Part shown: piece by piece, positions 25,166-35,600 of the stretch
Position numbering within the stretch: the stretch's first letter is position 1
Layout: each line of letters starts with the position of its first letter
From: Clostridia bacterium
GTDB lineage: Bacteria; Bacillota; Clostridia; Oscillospirales; Acutalibacteraceae
Length of the DNA: 64,000 bases
Reading direction: 5' to 3'
Assembly: GCA_030526115.1 (NCBI GenBank)
Contig: JAUNDK010000005.1
Span: 1 to 64,000, forward strand
Translations under genes and position numbers: made by a program
The notes under the pieces: model-generated
Seen by the model: the letters and a program-made list of their open reading frames with translations, nothing else
What the model was told of the DNA's origin: nothing
Database searches by the model: none

Positions 25166-26020
25166 TTATTCAAACAGTTCGGGATGCATACGGCTGTAAT
25201 GGAAAATATACTGCTGGGCAATTCCCGCATCCATACCGAATACGACAGGGTCGGTGTCGGGAAGAAGAACTGCCATGGCCTTTTTCATCCATGTATCCAC
25301 AGGGAAGCACTCCATGCGGTGGAAACCGTATAGCAGCGCACAGTCTGCTACTTTGGGTCCGATTCCCTTTACGGTTTTAAGCTTTGCCCTTGCATCATCA
25401 ATCGGCAGAGTGAAAAGGGATGGTATAAACTCATGGTCATTCGCACAGCTTTCCGCACCGGAGATTATATACTTTGCCCTGAATCCGCTTCTTATGGGGG
25501 CAAGATCATCAGGGGTTAAAGCTGCCAGTTTTTCCGCTGAGGGGAAGGTGTAAAAGTCTGTTCCCTCAAGCTTCTCACCGAAGTTTTCGCACAGTCTGTT
25601 TACTATGCCCTTGATTCTCGGAATATTGTTGTTCTGAGAAATAATGAAGGAGCACACAGCCTCCCATGGGTCCTGGCGGAGTATTCTTATACCAGGCGCA
25701 TAGTCGGATGCCTCTTTAAGCACCGGGGACAGGGCAGAGAGTCTTTCTTTTATTGCTTCGTAATCGGTATCCAGATCGAAATAAGATCTCCAGACATTCT
25801 CAAAATCTTCCTTTGAGCAGAAAAATACTATTTCTTTTTCAGTCTGTTCAATTTTCAGATATTTGCCGAAAGCGACACCATGCCAGATTTTTCGGCTGTC
25901 ATCCACAGCTTCCCAGCGGAAAGCCTGACCGCAGTCCAGAGTTTCTGCGAGATCGAATATCGGTGGAAAAGATATATGCTCATCATTTTCGTGTGATGGA
26001 TAGTATGTAAATTCTGTCAT
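25166..26020 (-). CDS. 8-oxoguanine DNA glycosylase (OGG1-like, HhH-GPD)
   Basis: A 284-aa base-excision repair enzyme. The N-terminal OGG domain carries LDCGQAFRWE; then comes QDPWEAVCSFIISQNNNIPRI, and a helix-hairpin-helix LKTVKGIGPKVADCALLYG with the catalytic Lys (GPKVAD) and the Asp in FPVDTWMKKAM. This layout is that of OGG1 rather than AlkA. It removes oxidised guanine and cuts at the abasic site. It is monocistronic and faces away from the long non-coding stretch upstream. Confidence 0.88.
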   Translation of the reverse strand: MTEFTYYPSHENDEHISFPPIFDLAETLDCGQAFRWEAVDDSRKIWHGVAFGKYLKIEQTEKEIVFFCSKEDFENVWRSYFDLDTDYEAIKERLSALSPVLKEASDYAPGIRILRQDPWEAVCSFIISQNNNIPRIKGIVNRLCENFGEKLEGTDFYTFPSAEKLAALTPDDLAPIRSGFRAKYIISGAESCANDHEFIPSLFTLPIDDARAKLKTVKGIGPKVADCALLYGFHRMECFPVDTWMKKAMAVLLPDTDPVVFGMDAGIAQQYIFHYSRMHPELFE

Positions 26021-26865
26021 TTCGTATTTCCTTTCGGTATAAACTGAGTCTATTATACATTAAATCGGAGAAAATTCATTAAAAAAGAGCAGAGATTGTT
26101 AAATCATTGACCAAGTATTTGCATAAACTTGGGAAAATGTATGTATAGCACTGTATATTATGAATATTTATGCAAAAGTTTTCAACATAGAAAAATTCAG
26201 GATTTCAACAACCGTGAGAGGGATAAATCTGTGTTTTTATGTAGCAATATATACATAAATTACATGGATTATATCACAAACTGCCACAAAATCCCAGCAA
26301 AAACGGCGAGAATTACTGAATCCGGTTCAAAAGTTTTCAAATTCTGGGGAAAAGTCGGTGGAAAAGTTGAAGCTTTTGAGGGTGAAGTCTGCAAAATTGG
26401 GGTCTTGACAAAGATAAATCAATATTTTGGGGTATTTTATTGGTTAAACACAATTTATGCGACAAACAAATATTCGCTTATTACATTTTGTTGATGGGGG
26501 AAAAGTCGATAAAAAAGTTGATAAACGGTTTTTCACAACGATATCAGAGAGAAAAAACCGCAAAAATAAGCAACTTTCCACACTTTCCACAGACTTTTCC
26601 ACCGTTTTTTGAATTCACAATGTGAAAAACTCGAAAAAACGGTTTATATTACAAATAGTAAAGCAAAATCATGTATCAGGAATAATTTGCAAATTTTTTT
26701 GCAATGCATAAGTTTAATTTTTATTCACAAATATTTTACATATTCCTCATGATATTGAATGATATGTAAAACATATTTCAGGATTACGATAAAAAAGTTT
26801 GAAGTATTGGGCAAAAAGTGCTACAATGTACCATGTATATATATAGCTTAAGATAGGAAAATTAT
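26021..26865. repeat. 845-bp AT-rich non-coding stretch with repeated motifs
   Basis: No credible gene lies here; the longest frame (26129-26494) has no ribosome site and an unnatural composition. It contains two 25-bp copies of GGGGAAAAGTCG-nnnn-AAAAGTTGA (26346-26370 and 26497-26521, 22 of 25 identical) and, inverted, the series CAACTTTCCACACTTTCCAC... at 26571-26603, with three tandem CTTT(T)CCAC units. These resemble weak DnaA boxes, but there is no dnaA or other origin gene nearby. The rlmB promoter is at its right end. Confidence 0.6.
26799..26827 (+). promoter_or_regulatory. Promoter of rlmB
   Basis: TTGAAG, 17-bp spacer, TACAAT, 38 bp before the ATG. Confidence 0.6.
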
Positions 26866-27657
26866 ATGTTTGATAAAGATATTAATTTAAAAGAAGAAAA
26901 AAAGTTCGGTGAAGATATAATCGCCGGCAGAAATGCTGTAACAGAGGCCATGAGAAGCGGACGTGCCATAGATTCCATCTATGTTCAGAAGGGAAACCGC
27001 CATGGATCAATTACAGCCATAATCTCCAAGGCAAGGGATAAGGGCATTAACATAAAAGAGGCGGATATCCGTAAGCTCGACAGAATGTGCGGTGGTGCAA
27101 ATCACCAGGGTATCTGTGCGGTTGCGGCTGCTGCCGAATATTCCGAGATGGAAGATATTTTCCGTCTTGCCGAAGAGAGATGTGAACCGCCTTTCGTAAT
27201 CATATGCGACGAACTTTCAGATCCACACAACCTCGGTGCAATTATCAGAACAGCAGAGTGTGCGGGTGCTCACGGAGTAATTGTTCCCAAGCGCAGAAGT
27301 GCAGGTCTGACCTATGCCGTAGGTAAAAGCTCCGCAGGTGCGGTTGAGTATGTGCCTGTTGTAAGAGTAAGTAATCTTCCGGCTACCATAGACGAACTCA
27401 AGGAGAGAGGTCTGTGGGTTTATGCCGCGGACATGGACGGAACAAACTGGTGTGAGCAGGATTATTCCGGTCCGGTTGCTCTGGTTGTAGGTTCCGAGGG
27501 TGAGGGTGTAGGCAGACTCATCAAGGAAAAATGTGACTTTGTCATATCTCTTCCTATGAAAGGCAGGATAAACTCACTTAATGCTTCCGTTGCATGCGGA
27601 GTTATCTGCTATGAGGTTTCAAGACAGAGAAGCTCATTCAGGGCAATCAACAAATAA
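26866..27657 (+). CDS. rlmB: 23S rRNA (guanosine-2'-O-) methyltransferase, TrmH/SpoU family
   Basis: A 263-aa SPOUT-class enzyme. An N-terminal RNA-binding domain (GEDIIAGRNAVTEAMRSG) is followed by the knotted methylase with motif 1 DELSDPHNLGAIIRTAECAGAHGVI, motif 2 ALVVGSEGEGVG and motif 3 ISLPMKGRINSLNASVACG. It modifies the peptidyl-transferase region of 23S rRNA (G2251 in E. coli numbering). It is 37 bp upstream of the large membrane protein gene and probably co-transcribed with it. Confidence 0.92.
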   Translation: MFDKDINLKEEKKFGEDIIAGRNAVTEAMRSGRAIDSIYVQKGNRHGSITAIISKARDKGINIKEADIRKLDRMCGGANHQGICAVAAAAEYSEMEDIFRLAEERCEPPFVIICDELSDPHNLGAIIRTAECAGAHGVIVPKRRSAGLTYAVGKSSAGAVEYVPVVRVSNLPATIDELKERGLWVYAADMDGTNWCEQDYSGPVALVVGSEGEGVGRLIKEKCDFVISLPMKGRINSLNASVACGVICYEVSRQRSSFRAINK

Positions 27658-27694
27658 TTATTTTCCACACTGATTTTAGAAGGGAAATTCAGAT

Positions 27695-30600
27695 ATGAAG
27701 AAAAAGAAAAAGAGAAATCAGAAAGGGGCTTATGCGGGACCATCCGAGCCGGTAAATACCGTAAGCGGCGGTTTTGGATGGGAACTCCCTGAGATAGACG
27801 GCTTCGAAGATGATGTCGATAAGGTATCTGACGACAGCACATCCGAAGATTTATTCTCAGTGCCTCAGTCTGATGAAGAGGTTTTCGATTTCAGCGATGC
27901 AGACAGTTTTTCCGAGGGCGATACAGACTACGGTGAAATCTATTCTCAGGATGAAACCGAAGAAACCGCTCCTTATGAATATATGAGTGAAGAAGAACCT
28001 GCGGAATATGAAGAGGATGCTCAGCCCGAAGCGGAATATGAGCAGGAAACTTCAGAGGAACCAGCGGTTTATGAGGAAGAAGCCGCTGCAGCTGCTGAAA
28101 GCGGAAAAAAGAAGAAAAAAGGCCTTTTCGGTCTGTTCAGAAGAAAAAAGAACGATGATTTTGACGAGGAAGAGGACCTTTATTACGGTGTTCAGTTAAA
28201 GCCTGTCGATGACCTTAAGATTGATGATGCCGAGACAATTCCGGCACATAATCCGATGGAAGATACATATACCAAGCTTTTTGATGATTCCGTTACAGCC
28301 ATCGATGAAGAGGTTGAGGCTAATTTCAACCAGATTCAGCGAGAAAGAAGACGCCGTGTTGCAGAGGCAGTTGAGAATGCCGGTGTTGACATGGATGAAG
28401 TAGCCGATGAATTCGGTATAGTCGCACCGCCACCTGTTACATCGTTTACAGAGAGTGATGCCGCACCGGATGATGATGACGACAGCTTCACAAAGGCCAT
28501 AAAGGATCAGGCCAAGTCGAGAACAATGGAGATAAAACTCAATGTTCTCAATGATACCGTGGAAATTCAGAAGATACTCAACATGCCTAAGCTCGATAAT
28601 GATACCATCGAGGAAATTGCAGAACAGGCAAAGGTTTACAATACCACGGAAATCAATCTTCCGGAGGAACTTCCGGAGAGCGGTTCCGGACTTAAATACA
28701 CAGGTCCGATTGAGGTGGACGATCTCCCGAATCTCACAGGTGAAGAGCCCGATACAGATATAGACCCGATAGAGTCTGACGATGAAACCCCGGATTATTT
28801 CCAGGAGTTCCCTGTTCTTGAAGATAACAGCAGGTACCGTCCGAGAATACTCCCGGTTCACAACATAGATCTCGATGTAATTCAGAGTGGAATACTCTCT
28901 GAAGCAGAGGATTATGATGAGGAGACAGGGGAGTACAGAGGCCGCAAGATAAAGACAAAGAAGAGTCGTTTCAAGCTTTTTGAGGGAAGAGAAGAAGAGG
29001 TTGATGATTCCAGAGAATCCATTGATGACTACACTTCAAGAGAAGACGCACCTTCCATAACAACAGATCTCAAGAGCTCCATCTCAAAATTAAGCATAAG
29101 AACACTTGTAACAGGAGTTATTACTCTGGTGCTGTTTGTAATGGGCCTTGCTCTTGAGGGTAAAACCTATAATACAGCTGTTACATACATCATACTTTCA
29201 ATTGTTCTGGTGGGTGTATGCATCGGCTTCTGCTGGAAGAACATCACAGAGGGACTTTTATCCCTCATCAGGTTCAGAGCAAATTCCGATTCCGCAGCGG
29301 CTATGGCTGCTCTTGCGGTAGGCATTCAGCTTATTGTTTCACTTCTGGCTGTAAGACACATCGAAGATGGCAATATTCATCTTTACGGTGCACTTGCAAC
29401 AGGTGTGCTCTTCCTTAATTCCATAGGAAAGCTCTCTCTGGTCAGAAGAATATATGCCAACTTCAGGTTTGTAAGTTCAAGAGACGACAAGTACAGCGTA
29501 AGACTGTATGATGACTACAATACATCAGTCAGACTTGCGAAAGATACTGTTTCGGGTTCTCCTGCCATTGTTTACCAGAAGAAAGCAGGATTCCTAAAGC
29601 GTTTCCTTGAGCTTTCATATGAAGCAGATCCTTCAGAGAGTGCAAGCCATGAGCTCGCTCCTTTCGGCCTGGTTCTTTCACTTGTTCTCTGCATATTCGT
29701 AATACTCAGAACAGGCAGCATAATTTCAGGTATTTCAGCTTTTGCCGCAGCGGCATGCATCAGCGTAATGGCAACAAATATGCTGGGCACAAACATTCCT
29801 ATGGCAAAGTTCTCAAAGAAGGCAAGACGTGCCGGGGCAATGGTATCCGGCTGGACCGGTGTTGAACAGCTCGCAGGATCAAACTGCATCATGATGAGCG
29901 ACATCGACCTTTTCCCTAAGGGAACTGTTATCATAGGTGGAATAAAGGCTTTCGACAGTGAAGGCCTCGAAGAGGCGGTTGTATCCGCAACAGCCCTTAT
30001 CAATGAGGTTGGCGGTACGGTTGCGGATGTATTCGAGCAGGTAATCACAGATTCCGGTATGGAGCTTCCGAAGGTAACAAGCATAGTCCTCGACGGTGAC
30101 GACGGTGTTTCCGGTGTGGTAAATGACAGACATATACTCATCGGTAACCGTGATATACTCATCTCAAGAAATATCACGCCGCCTGAGAGAGAGGACATCA
30201 TGAAGTACCTCGAGGGTGGCAAAAAGCCTCTCTTTATTGCGGTGGACGGTGTTCTCAAGGCAATGCTCGTTCTCACATACAAGGCAGACAGACGCAGAAA
30301 GACAGAGTTCGCAAAATTTGCTGACAATGACCTTGCATTAATAGTTCACTCCATGGATGCAAACATCACTCCGTCCCTCATCTCAAGACTTTACGATATA
30401 GGTGAATCAAGAATAAGTGTGGTTCACGGTGACCTTGCCGCAGAGTGCATGAGAAACGAGGCAACCGAAGTTACAAGAGCAGATGCAACAGCTGCCACAA
30501 AGGGCAGAATCGAATCACTTTTAAGTGTGCTCAATGCATCAAAGTCCGTTAAGAAGCTTGTGAACATTGTAGTTCTCATTCAGCTTATCGGTGTGCTTCT

Positions 30601-30736
30601 CGGCTTCGTAATTGTTGCCGCAGTAAGCCTTGGTTCAGGCGCGGGTGCCCACAGCATTTCAGCATTAAGCCTCATCTTCTTTGAGATAATCTGGACAGCG
30701 GTGGTGCTCATGGTACCGAAAATACTCGAAAAATAA
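27695..30736 (+). CDS. Degenerate P1B-type ATPase-like membrane protein with acidic N-terminal arm
   Basis: A 1013-aa protein. Residues 1-460 are very acidic and low in complexity after a basic start (MKKKKKRNQK). The rest has the P1B layout: four helices (about 471-580), a short cytoplasmic part, two helices (about 656-700), a large cytoplasmic part (about 705-955), two helices to the end. MVSGWTGVEQLAGSN matches the segment before the phosphorylation site, but DKTGTLT is replaced by DIDLFPK; the TGES loop and CPC motif are missing, and GDGxNDxP is replaced by HGDLAAECM. An N-domain-like VSGVVNDRHILIGNRDIL remains. I infer a non-catalytic transporter-like or sensor protein. Confidence 0.65.
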   Translation: MKKKKKRNQKGAYAGPSEPVNTVSGGFGWELPEIDGFEDDVDKVSDDSTSEDLFSVPQSDEEVFDFSDADSFSEGDTDYGEIYSQDETEETAPYEYMSEEEPAEYEEDAQPEAEYEQETSEEPAVYEEEAAAAAESGKKKKKGLFGLFRRKKNDDFDEEEDLYYGVQLKPVDDLKIDDAETIPAHNPMEDTYTKLFDDSVTAIDEEVEANFNQIQRERRRRVAEAVENAGVDMDEVADEFGIVAPPPVTSFTESDAAPDDDDDSFTKAIKDQAKSRTMEIKLNVLNDTVEIQKILNMPKLDNDTIEEIAEQAKVYNTTEINLPEELPESGSGLKYTGPIEVDDLPNLTGEEPDTDIDPIESDDETPDYFQEFPVLEDNSRYRPRILPVHNIDLDVIQSGILSEAEDYDEETGEYRGRKIKTKKSRFKLFEGREEEVDDSRESIDDYTSREDAPSITTDLKSSISKLSIRTLVTGVITLVLFVMGLALEGKTYNTAVTYIILSIVLVGVCIGFCWKNITEGLLSLIRFRANSDSAAAMAALAVGIQLIVSLLAVRHIEDGNIHLYGALATGVLFLNSIGKLSLVRRIYANFRFVSSRDDKYSVRLYDDYNTSVRLAKDTVSGSPAIVYQKKAGFLKRFLELSYEADPSESASHELAPFGLVLSLVLCIFVILRTGSIISGISAFAAAACISVMATNMLGTNIPMAKFSKKARRAGAMVSGWTGVEQLAGSNCIMMSDIDLFPKGTVIIGGIKAFDSEGLEEAVVSATALINEVGGTVADVFEQVITDSGMELPKVTSIVLDGDDGVSGVVNDRHILIGNRDILISRNITPPEREDIMKYLEGGKKPLFIAVDGVLKAMLVLTYKADRRRKTEFAKFADNDLALIVHSMDANITPSLISRLYDIGESRISVVHGDLAAECMRNEATEVTRADATAATKGRIESLLSVLNASKSVKKLVNIVVLIQLIGVLLGFVIVAAVSLGSGAGAHSISALSLIFFEIIWTAVVLMVPKILEK

Positions 30737-30745
30737 GCTAAATAA

Positions 30746-30775
30746 ATCAGCTCCTTACAAAGGGGCTGATTTTTA
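30746..30775 (+). terminator. Terminator
   Basis: ATCAGCTCC/GGGGCTGAT stem followed by TTTTTA. Confidence 0.8.
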
Positions 30776-30794
30776 CTGAAAGGGAAAGAAGTAC

Positions 30795-31451
30795 ATGAAT
30801 AATATCTTAGCAAAATACAGGGGAAAGAGACTTCCCTCAAGAATAATCGCCATGCTTATGGGATGCATAATGCTGGGTTTCGGTGTTGCGGTTTTCTGGC
30901 ACACTGCCATGGGTGCCGACCCATACTCCACACTTAACACAGGTTTAAGCTACAAAATGAACATGAGCTTCGGCAAGTGGCAGGCTATTATAAACATTGC
31001 CCTGCTGGCAGTTGTTGTAATATTTGACCGAAGCATGATAGGTTTAGGCACTGTCGGCAATATGTTCCTCGTAGGTTTTTCCGCAGACTTTTTCTTTCCC
31101 ATGCTTGGGAAGATTATTCCACCTACAGACGAGATGGGATTTATAGTGAGGGTTTTAATCACCGTTGCGGCGGTACTTATTCAGCTTGTGGGCTGTTCTT
31201 TCTACATTACATCAGATCTGGGCATGAGCCCTTACGACAGCATCACCTATATTATTCCCGATAAAATCCATGTTCACTTCAGATGGTGCAGAATTGTCAC
31301 GGATTTAATCTGTGTTATCATAGGTTTTGTGTGCGGAGCAAGTGTGGGAATAGGAACTCTTCTTAATGCTTTCGGTGCAGGACCAATGCTTCCGATACTC
31401 AACAAATACGTAGCCGGACCGATACTCAAAGCGGAGAATGTAAGATCATGA
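30795..31451 (+). CDS. YczE/YyaS/YitT-type membrane protein
   Basis: A 218-aa protein with about five helices. Segments like LGFGVAVFWHTAMGADPYST, YITSDLGMSPYDSITYIIPD and CGASVGIGTLLNAFGAGP fit the YczE-like group of uncharacterised membrane proteins. A paralog with the same pattern lies at 35877, on the other side of ileS. It overlaps the next start by 4 bp (ATGA), so it is coupled to the metallophosphoesterase. Confidence 0.75.
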   Translation: MNNILAKYRGKRLPSRIIAMLMGCIMLGFGVAVFWHTAMGADPYSTLNTGLSYKMNMSFGKWQAIINIALLAVVVIFDRSMIGLGTVGNMFLVGFSADFFFPMLGKIIPPTDEMGFIVRVLITVAAVLIQLVGCSFYITSDLGMSPYDSITYIIPDKIHVHFRWCRIVTDLICVIIGFVCGASVGIGTLLNAFGAGPMLPILNKYVAGPILKAENVRS

Positions 31452-32275
31452 GTAAAAACAGAAATCATAAGCTTTTGGCAGAGCTGACAGCGGCTGTTGT
31501 GGCAGGTGCGGGTGTTGGCGTAAGTCTTTACAACGGAAACACAAAGCTCGAGACAAGCTTTTACAGAATCGGGGAAGAGGAAGAAAACTTCTTCAGAATC
31601 GTTCAGATTTCCGACCTGCATGGTGCGGAGTTCGGAAAAGAAAATGCAGAGCTTTTTGCAAAAATAAGAGATTTGAACCCCGATTTAATAGCCGTAACCG
31701 GTGATGTGATATACGGCAGAAACCCTGAGATAAAAAAGGCGGCAAACTTTTTTGAGGAGGTAGTGAAAATCTGCCCGGTGGCTTTCTGCACAGGTAATCA
31801 CGAGGAAAAATTTGTCGGTACAACGCTTGATACATGGCTTATGATTTTTGAGAAACTCGGTGTTGATGTTCTTGATAACACAGGCCGAATATATACCAAA
31901 GACAATATGGAAATTTATGTCGGCGGTGTCAGTGACAGAAACCTGAACTTCGGTAAAATAATAAAGCCTGAGACAGACAGATTCAGCGTTCTTCTCGCCC
32001 ACGAACCGCAGTATGTGGAATTTTACGCAAAATGCGGATATGACATGGTGATTACAGGTCATGCCCACGGCGGACAGATAAGACTGCCCCACGGCAATGC
32101 GGTGGTCGCACCCGGGCAGGGTATTCTGCCGAAATACACCTCAGGAAAATATAAGGCAGGAAACACAGCGGTGTATATCAGCCGGGGACTGGGAAAATCA
32201 CTGTTCCCGTTCAGAATTTTCAACAGGCCCGAGATATGTGTTTATGATATATATGAGAAAAAATGTGGCTTTTAA
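31448..32275 (+). CDS. Membrane-anchored metallophosphoesterase (YaeI/YkuE-like)
   Basis: A 275-aa calcineurin-type phosphoesterase. Metal-site motifs are all present: QISDLHGAEFG, IAVTGDVIYG, CTGNHEEK, and GHAHGGQIRLP. A hydrophobic N-terminal segment (LTAAVVAGAGVGVSLY) would anchor it to the membrane. The GHAHGGQI form is typical of the YaeI/YkuE group, which act on lipid-linked substrates such as UDP-diacylglucosamine-like molecules. Coupled to the YczE-type protein upstream. Confidence 0.85.
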   Translation: MSKNRNHKLLAELTAAVVAGAGVGVSLYNGNTKLETSFYRIGEEEENFFRIVQISDLHGAEFGKENAELFAKIRDLNPDLIAVTGDVIYGRNPEIKKAANFFEEVVKICPVAFCTGNHEEKFVGTTLDTWLMIFEKLGVDVLDNTGRIYTKDNMEIYVGGVSDRNLNFGKIIKPETDRFSVLLAHEPQYVEFYAKCGYDMVITGHAHGGQIRLPHGNAVVAPGQGILPKYTSGKYKAGNTAVYISRGLGKSLFPFRIFNRPEICVYDIYEKKCGF

Positions 32276-32287
32276 GCCATAACTTTC

Positions 32288-32316
32288 TTGACAAACCGCA
32301 ATTAAGGTGATATTCT
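32288..32316 (+). promoter_or_regulatory. Promoter of the ileS T-box transcript
   Basis: TTGACA, 17-bp spacer, TATTCT. Confidence 0.7.
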
Positions 32317-32334
32317 AATTTCCACATGAAATAA

Positions 32335-32578
32335 ACAAATGCAATGACGATGAGAGTAACTTTTTCCGAAAGTATCAGAGAGCTGTCGGTCGGTGTGAGA
32401 CAGCATGAGTAGAAAAAGGTGAAGATCACATCCGAGCAGCTGTCCCGAATTATCGTAGGAGCAGACGGAACCTTACCGTTACCAGAAGGAGCATATGACA
32501 GTATGTAAACAGGTGGTTTAAGCGATATTTGTAAATTGATGTCGTCCTGATTTATATCAGGACGGCTTTTTTATTTTT
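32335..32578 (+). ncRNA. T-box leader, isoleucine-specific
   Basis: Stem I start ATGACGATGAGAGTAA, an AGAGAGCTG...GGTGTGAGACAGC loop, then GAAGATCACATCCGAG, where ATC (32425-32427) sits in the specifier position, an Ile codon that fits the downstream ileS. The terminator is GTCCTGA/TCAGGAC (32544-32563) with a T-run. The usual GGTGGTACCGCG antiterminator box is changed to GGTGGTTTAAGCG, keeping the TGGT needed to pair with the tRNA 3' end but losing the ACCGCG side. Uncharged tRNA-Ile would prevent termination. Confidence 0.85.
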
Positions 32579-32626
32579 ATAGTTAATCCAGGCGAAGTTA
32601 CAATAAATACGAAAGGAAACACTGCT

Positions 32627-35600
32627 ATGTACAAGAATGTTTCAGCATCTCAGAACGTGGTTGAAAGAGAAAGAGAAACCGTAAAGTTCTGGAATGAGCA
32701 TCAGATTTTTGAAAAGACAGTAGAAGATTGCAAGGGCAAGCCTACTTACACTTTCTATGACGGTCCTCCAACCGCCAACGGAACACCTCACATCGGTCAC
32801 GTTTTAACCCGTGCCGTTAAGGACCTTATTCCACGTTACCGCATCATGAAGGGTTACGATGTTCCTCGTAAGGCCGGCTGGGATACTCACGGTCTCCCTG
32901 TTGAGATTGAGGTTGAGAAGATTCTCGGCATCAACGGTAAGGACCAGATTGAGGCTTACGGTCTCGACCCATTCATCTCCAAGTGCAAGGAGTCCGTCTG
33001 GAAGTACAAGGGAATGTGGGAAGACTTCTCCAAGGCTGTCGGTTTCTGGGCAGACATGGATGACCCATATGTAACATATGACAACAACTTCATCGAGTCC
33101 GAGTGGTGGGCTCTCAAGGAAATCTTCAACAAGGGTCTCCTTTACAAGGGATTCAAGATTGTTCCTTACTGCCCTCGTTGCGGAACACCGCTTTCCTCTC
33201 ACGAGGTTGCTCAGGGATATAAGCTCGTCAAGGAGCGCTCCGCTATCGTAAGATTCAAATTAAAGGAAGAGGACGCTTACGTTCTCGCATGGACAACAAC
33301 ACCATGGACACTTCCATCCAACGTTGCTCTCTGCGTAAACCCTGTTGAGTCCTACGTTAAGGTTAAGTCCGGTGACTACACATACTACCTCGCAGAGGCT
33401 CTCTGCGATACTATCCTCGGTGAGGGTAACTACGAGGTTCTTGAGAAGTTCGTCGGTAAAGACCTCGAGTACAAGGAGTACGAGCCGCTCTGGAACTTCG
33501 TTTCCCCTAACAAGAAGGCATGGTACATCACATGCGACAGCTACGTAACTCTCACAGACGGTACAGGTGTTGTTCACATTGCTCCTGCATTCGGTGAAGA
33601 CGACGCAAATGTCGGAAGAAACTATGACCTCCCTCTCGTTCAGCTCGTTGACGGCAAGGGCCAGATGACTAAGGAGACAAAGTGGGAAGGCGTATTCTGC
33701 AAAGATGCTGACAAAGAGGTTCTCGTAGACCTCGAGACAAGAGGCCTCCTTTTCTCCGCTCCTAAGTTCGAGCACAGCTATCCACACTGCTGGAGATGTA
33801 ACACACCTCTCATCTACTACGCAAGAGAGTCCTGGTTCATCAAGATGACAGCAGTAAGAGAGGATCTTATCAGAAATAACAACACAGTTAACTGGATGCC
33901 TGAGTCCATCGGTAAGGGCAGATTCGGTGACTGGCTTGAGAATATTCAGGACTGGGGTATCTCCCGTAACCGTTACTGGGGTACACCACTCAACATCTGG
34001 GAGTGCGAGTGCGGTCATTTCCACTCCATCGGCAGCATAGCAGAACTCAAGGAAGTTGCTGACAACTGCCCTGAGAACATTGAGCTTCACAGACCATACA
34101 TCGACGATGTTACAATCACATGCCCTGACTGCGGCAAGACTATGCACAGAGTACCTGAGGTTATCGACTGCTGGTTCGACTCCGGTTCCATGCCATTCGC
34201 ACAGCACCACTATCCATTCGAGAACAAGGACAAGTTCGAGGCTCAGTTCCCGGCAGACTTCATCTCCGAGGCTGTTGACCAGACAAGAGGCTGGTTCTAC
34301 TCTCTCATGGCTATCTCCACACTTCTCTTCAACCAGGCTCCTTACAAGAATGTTATCGTTCTCGGTCACGTTCAGGATGCTGACGGTCAGAAGATGAGTA
34401 AGTCCAAGGGCAACGCCGTTAACCCAATGGATGCCCTCAATACTTACGGTGCAGACGCTATCAGATGGTACTTCTACTCCAACTCCGCTCTCTGGCTCCC
34501 TAACAAGTGGCACGAGAAGGCAGTTATGGAAGGCCAGAGAAAGTTCCTCTCCACACTGTGGAATACTTACGCATTCTTTGTACTTTATGCTAACATCGAC
34601 AACTTCGATGCAACAAAGTACAACCTCGATGAGTGCAAGCTCACAGTTATGGACAAGTGGCTCATCTCCAAGCTCAACACTGTTATCAAGACAGCTGACG
34701 AGTACATGGCTGACTACAGAATTCAGGATACAACAAAGATTATGACCGAGTTCGTTGACGAGCTCTCCAACTGGTACGTTCGCCGTTCCCGTGAGAGATT
34801 CTGGACTAAGGACATGAATGACGATAAGATTGCCGCTTACATGACTCTCTACACAGCTCTTGTAGAGTTCTCCAAGGCAGCAGCTCCGCTCACACCGTTC
34901 ATTACAGAGGAGATTTATCAGAACCTCGTAAGAACAAACGATGCAAATGCACCTGAGTCCATCCACCTCTGCGCATACCCACAGTATGACGAGAGCAAGA
35001 TTGACACAGAGCTCGAGCAGAACATGGAAGAGGTACTCACAGCAGTTACTCTCGGCCGTGCTGCAAGAAACGATGCTGCAATCAAGAACAGACAGCCTCT
35101 CGCAAAGATGTATGTAGCAGGTGAGAATGAGATTCCTGATTCCTACAAGGCTATCATCACTGAGGAACTCAATGTTAAGGAACTCGAGTTCACAAACGAT
35201 GCAAGCAGGTTCGTAAGCTACACATTCAAGCCACAGCTCCGCCTTCTCGGTAAGAAGCTCGGCAAGCGCCTCAACGCTGTAAGAACAGCTCTCGCAGAGC
35301 TCAACGGCAGCGCAGCAAAGCAGGAGCTCGATAACACAGGTGTACTCAAGCTCGATCCTAATGACGGCGAGGGTGTAATCGAACTTACAGCAGAGGAACT
35401 CCTCATCGATACAGCAAAGGCAGAGGGCTTTGTATCCGCATCTGAAAACGGCGTAACAGTTGTTCTCGATACAACTCTCACAGACGAGCTCATCGAAGAA
35501 GGTATGGTTCGTGAGGTTGTAAGTAAGGTTCAGAACATGAGAAAGAGCTCTGACTTCCAGGTTACAGACCACATCGTTCTCGGTGTTGCAGGTAACGACA

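Noticed and set aside
26129-26494. 121-codon frame in the long non-coding stretch
   Set aside because: No ribosome site, odd composition, and it runs over the direct repeats; treated as chance.
26560-26640. Replication origin suggested by TTTCCACA-like motifs
   Set aside because: The motifs differ from TTATCCACA, and no dnaA, dnaN, rpmH or gidA-type neighbours are present; kept only as an unexplained repeat region.
28196-28861. 221-codon minus-strand frame opposite the acidic arm of the P-type ATPase-like protein
   Set aside because: Acidic codons on the plus strand yield stop-free complement; no domain or ribosome site.
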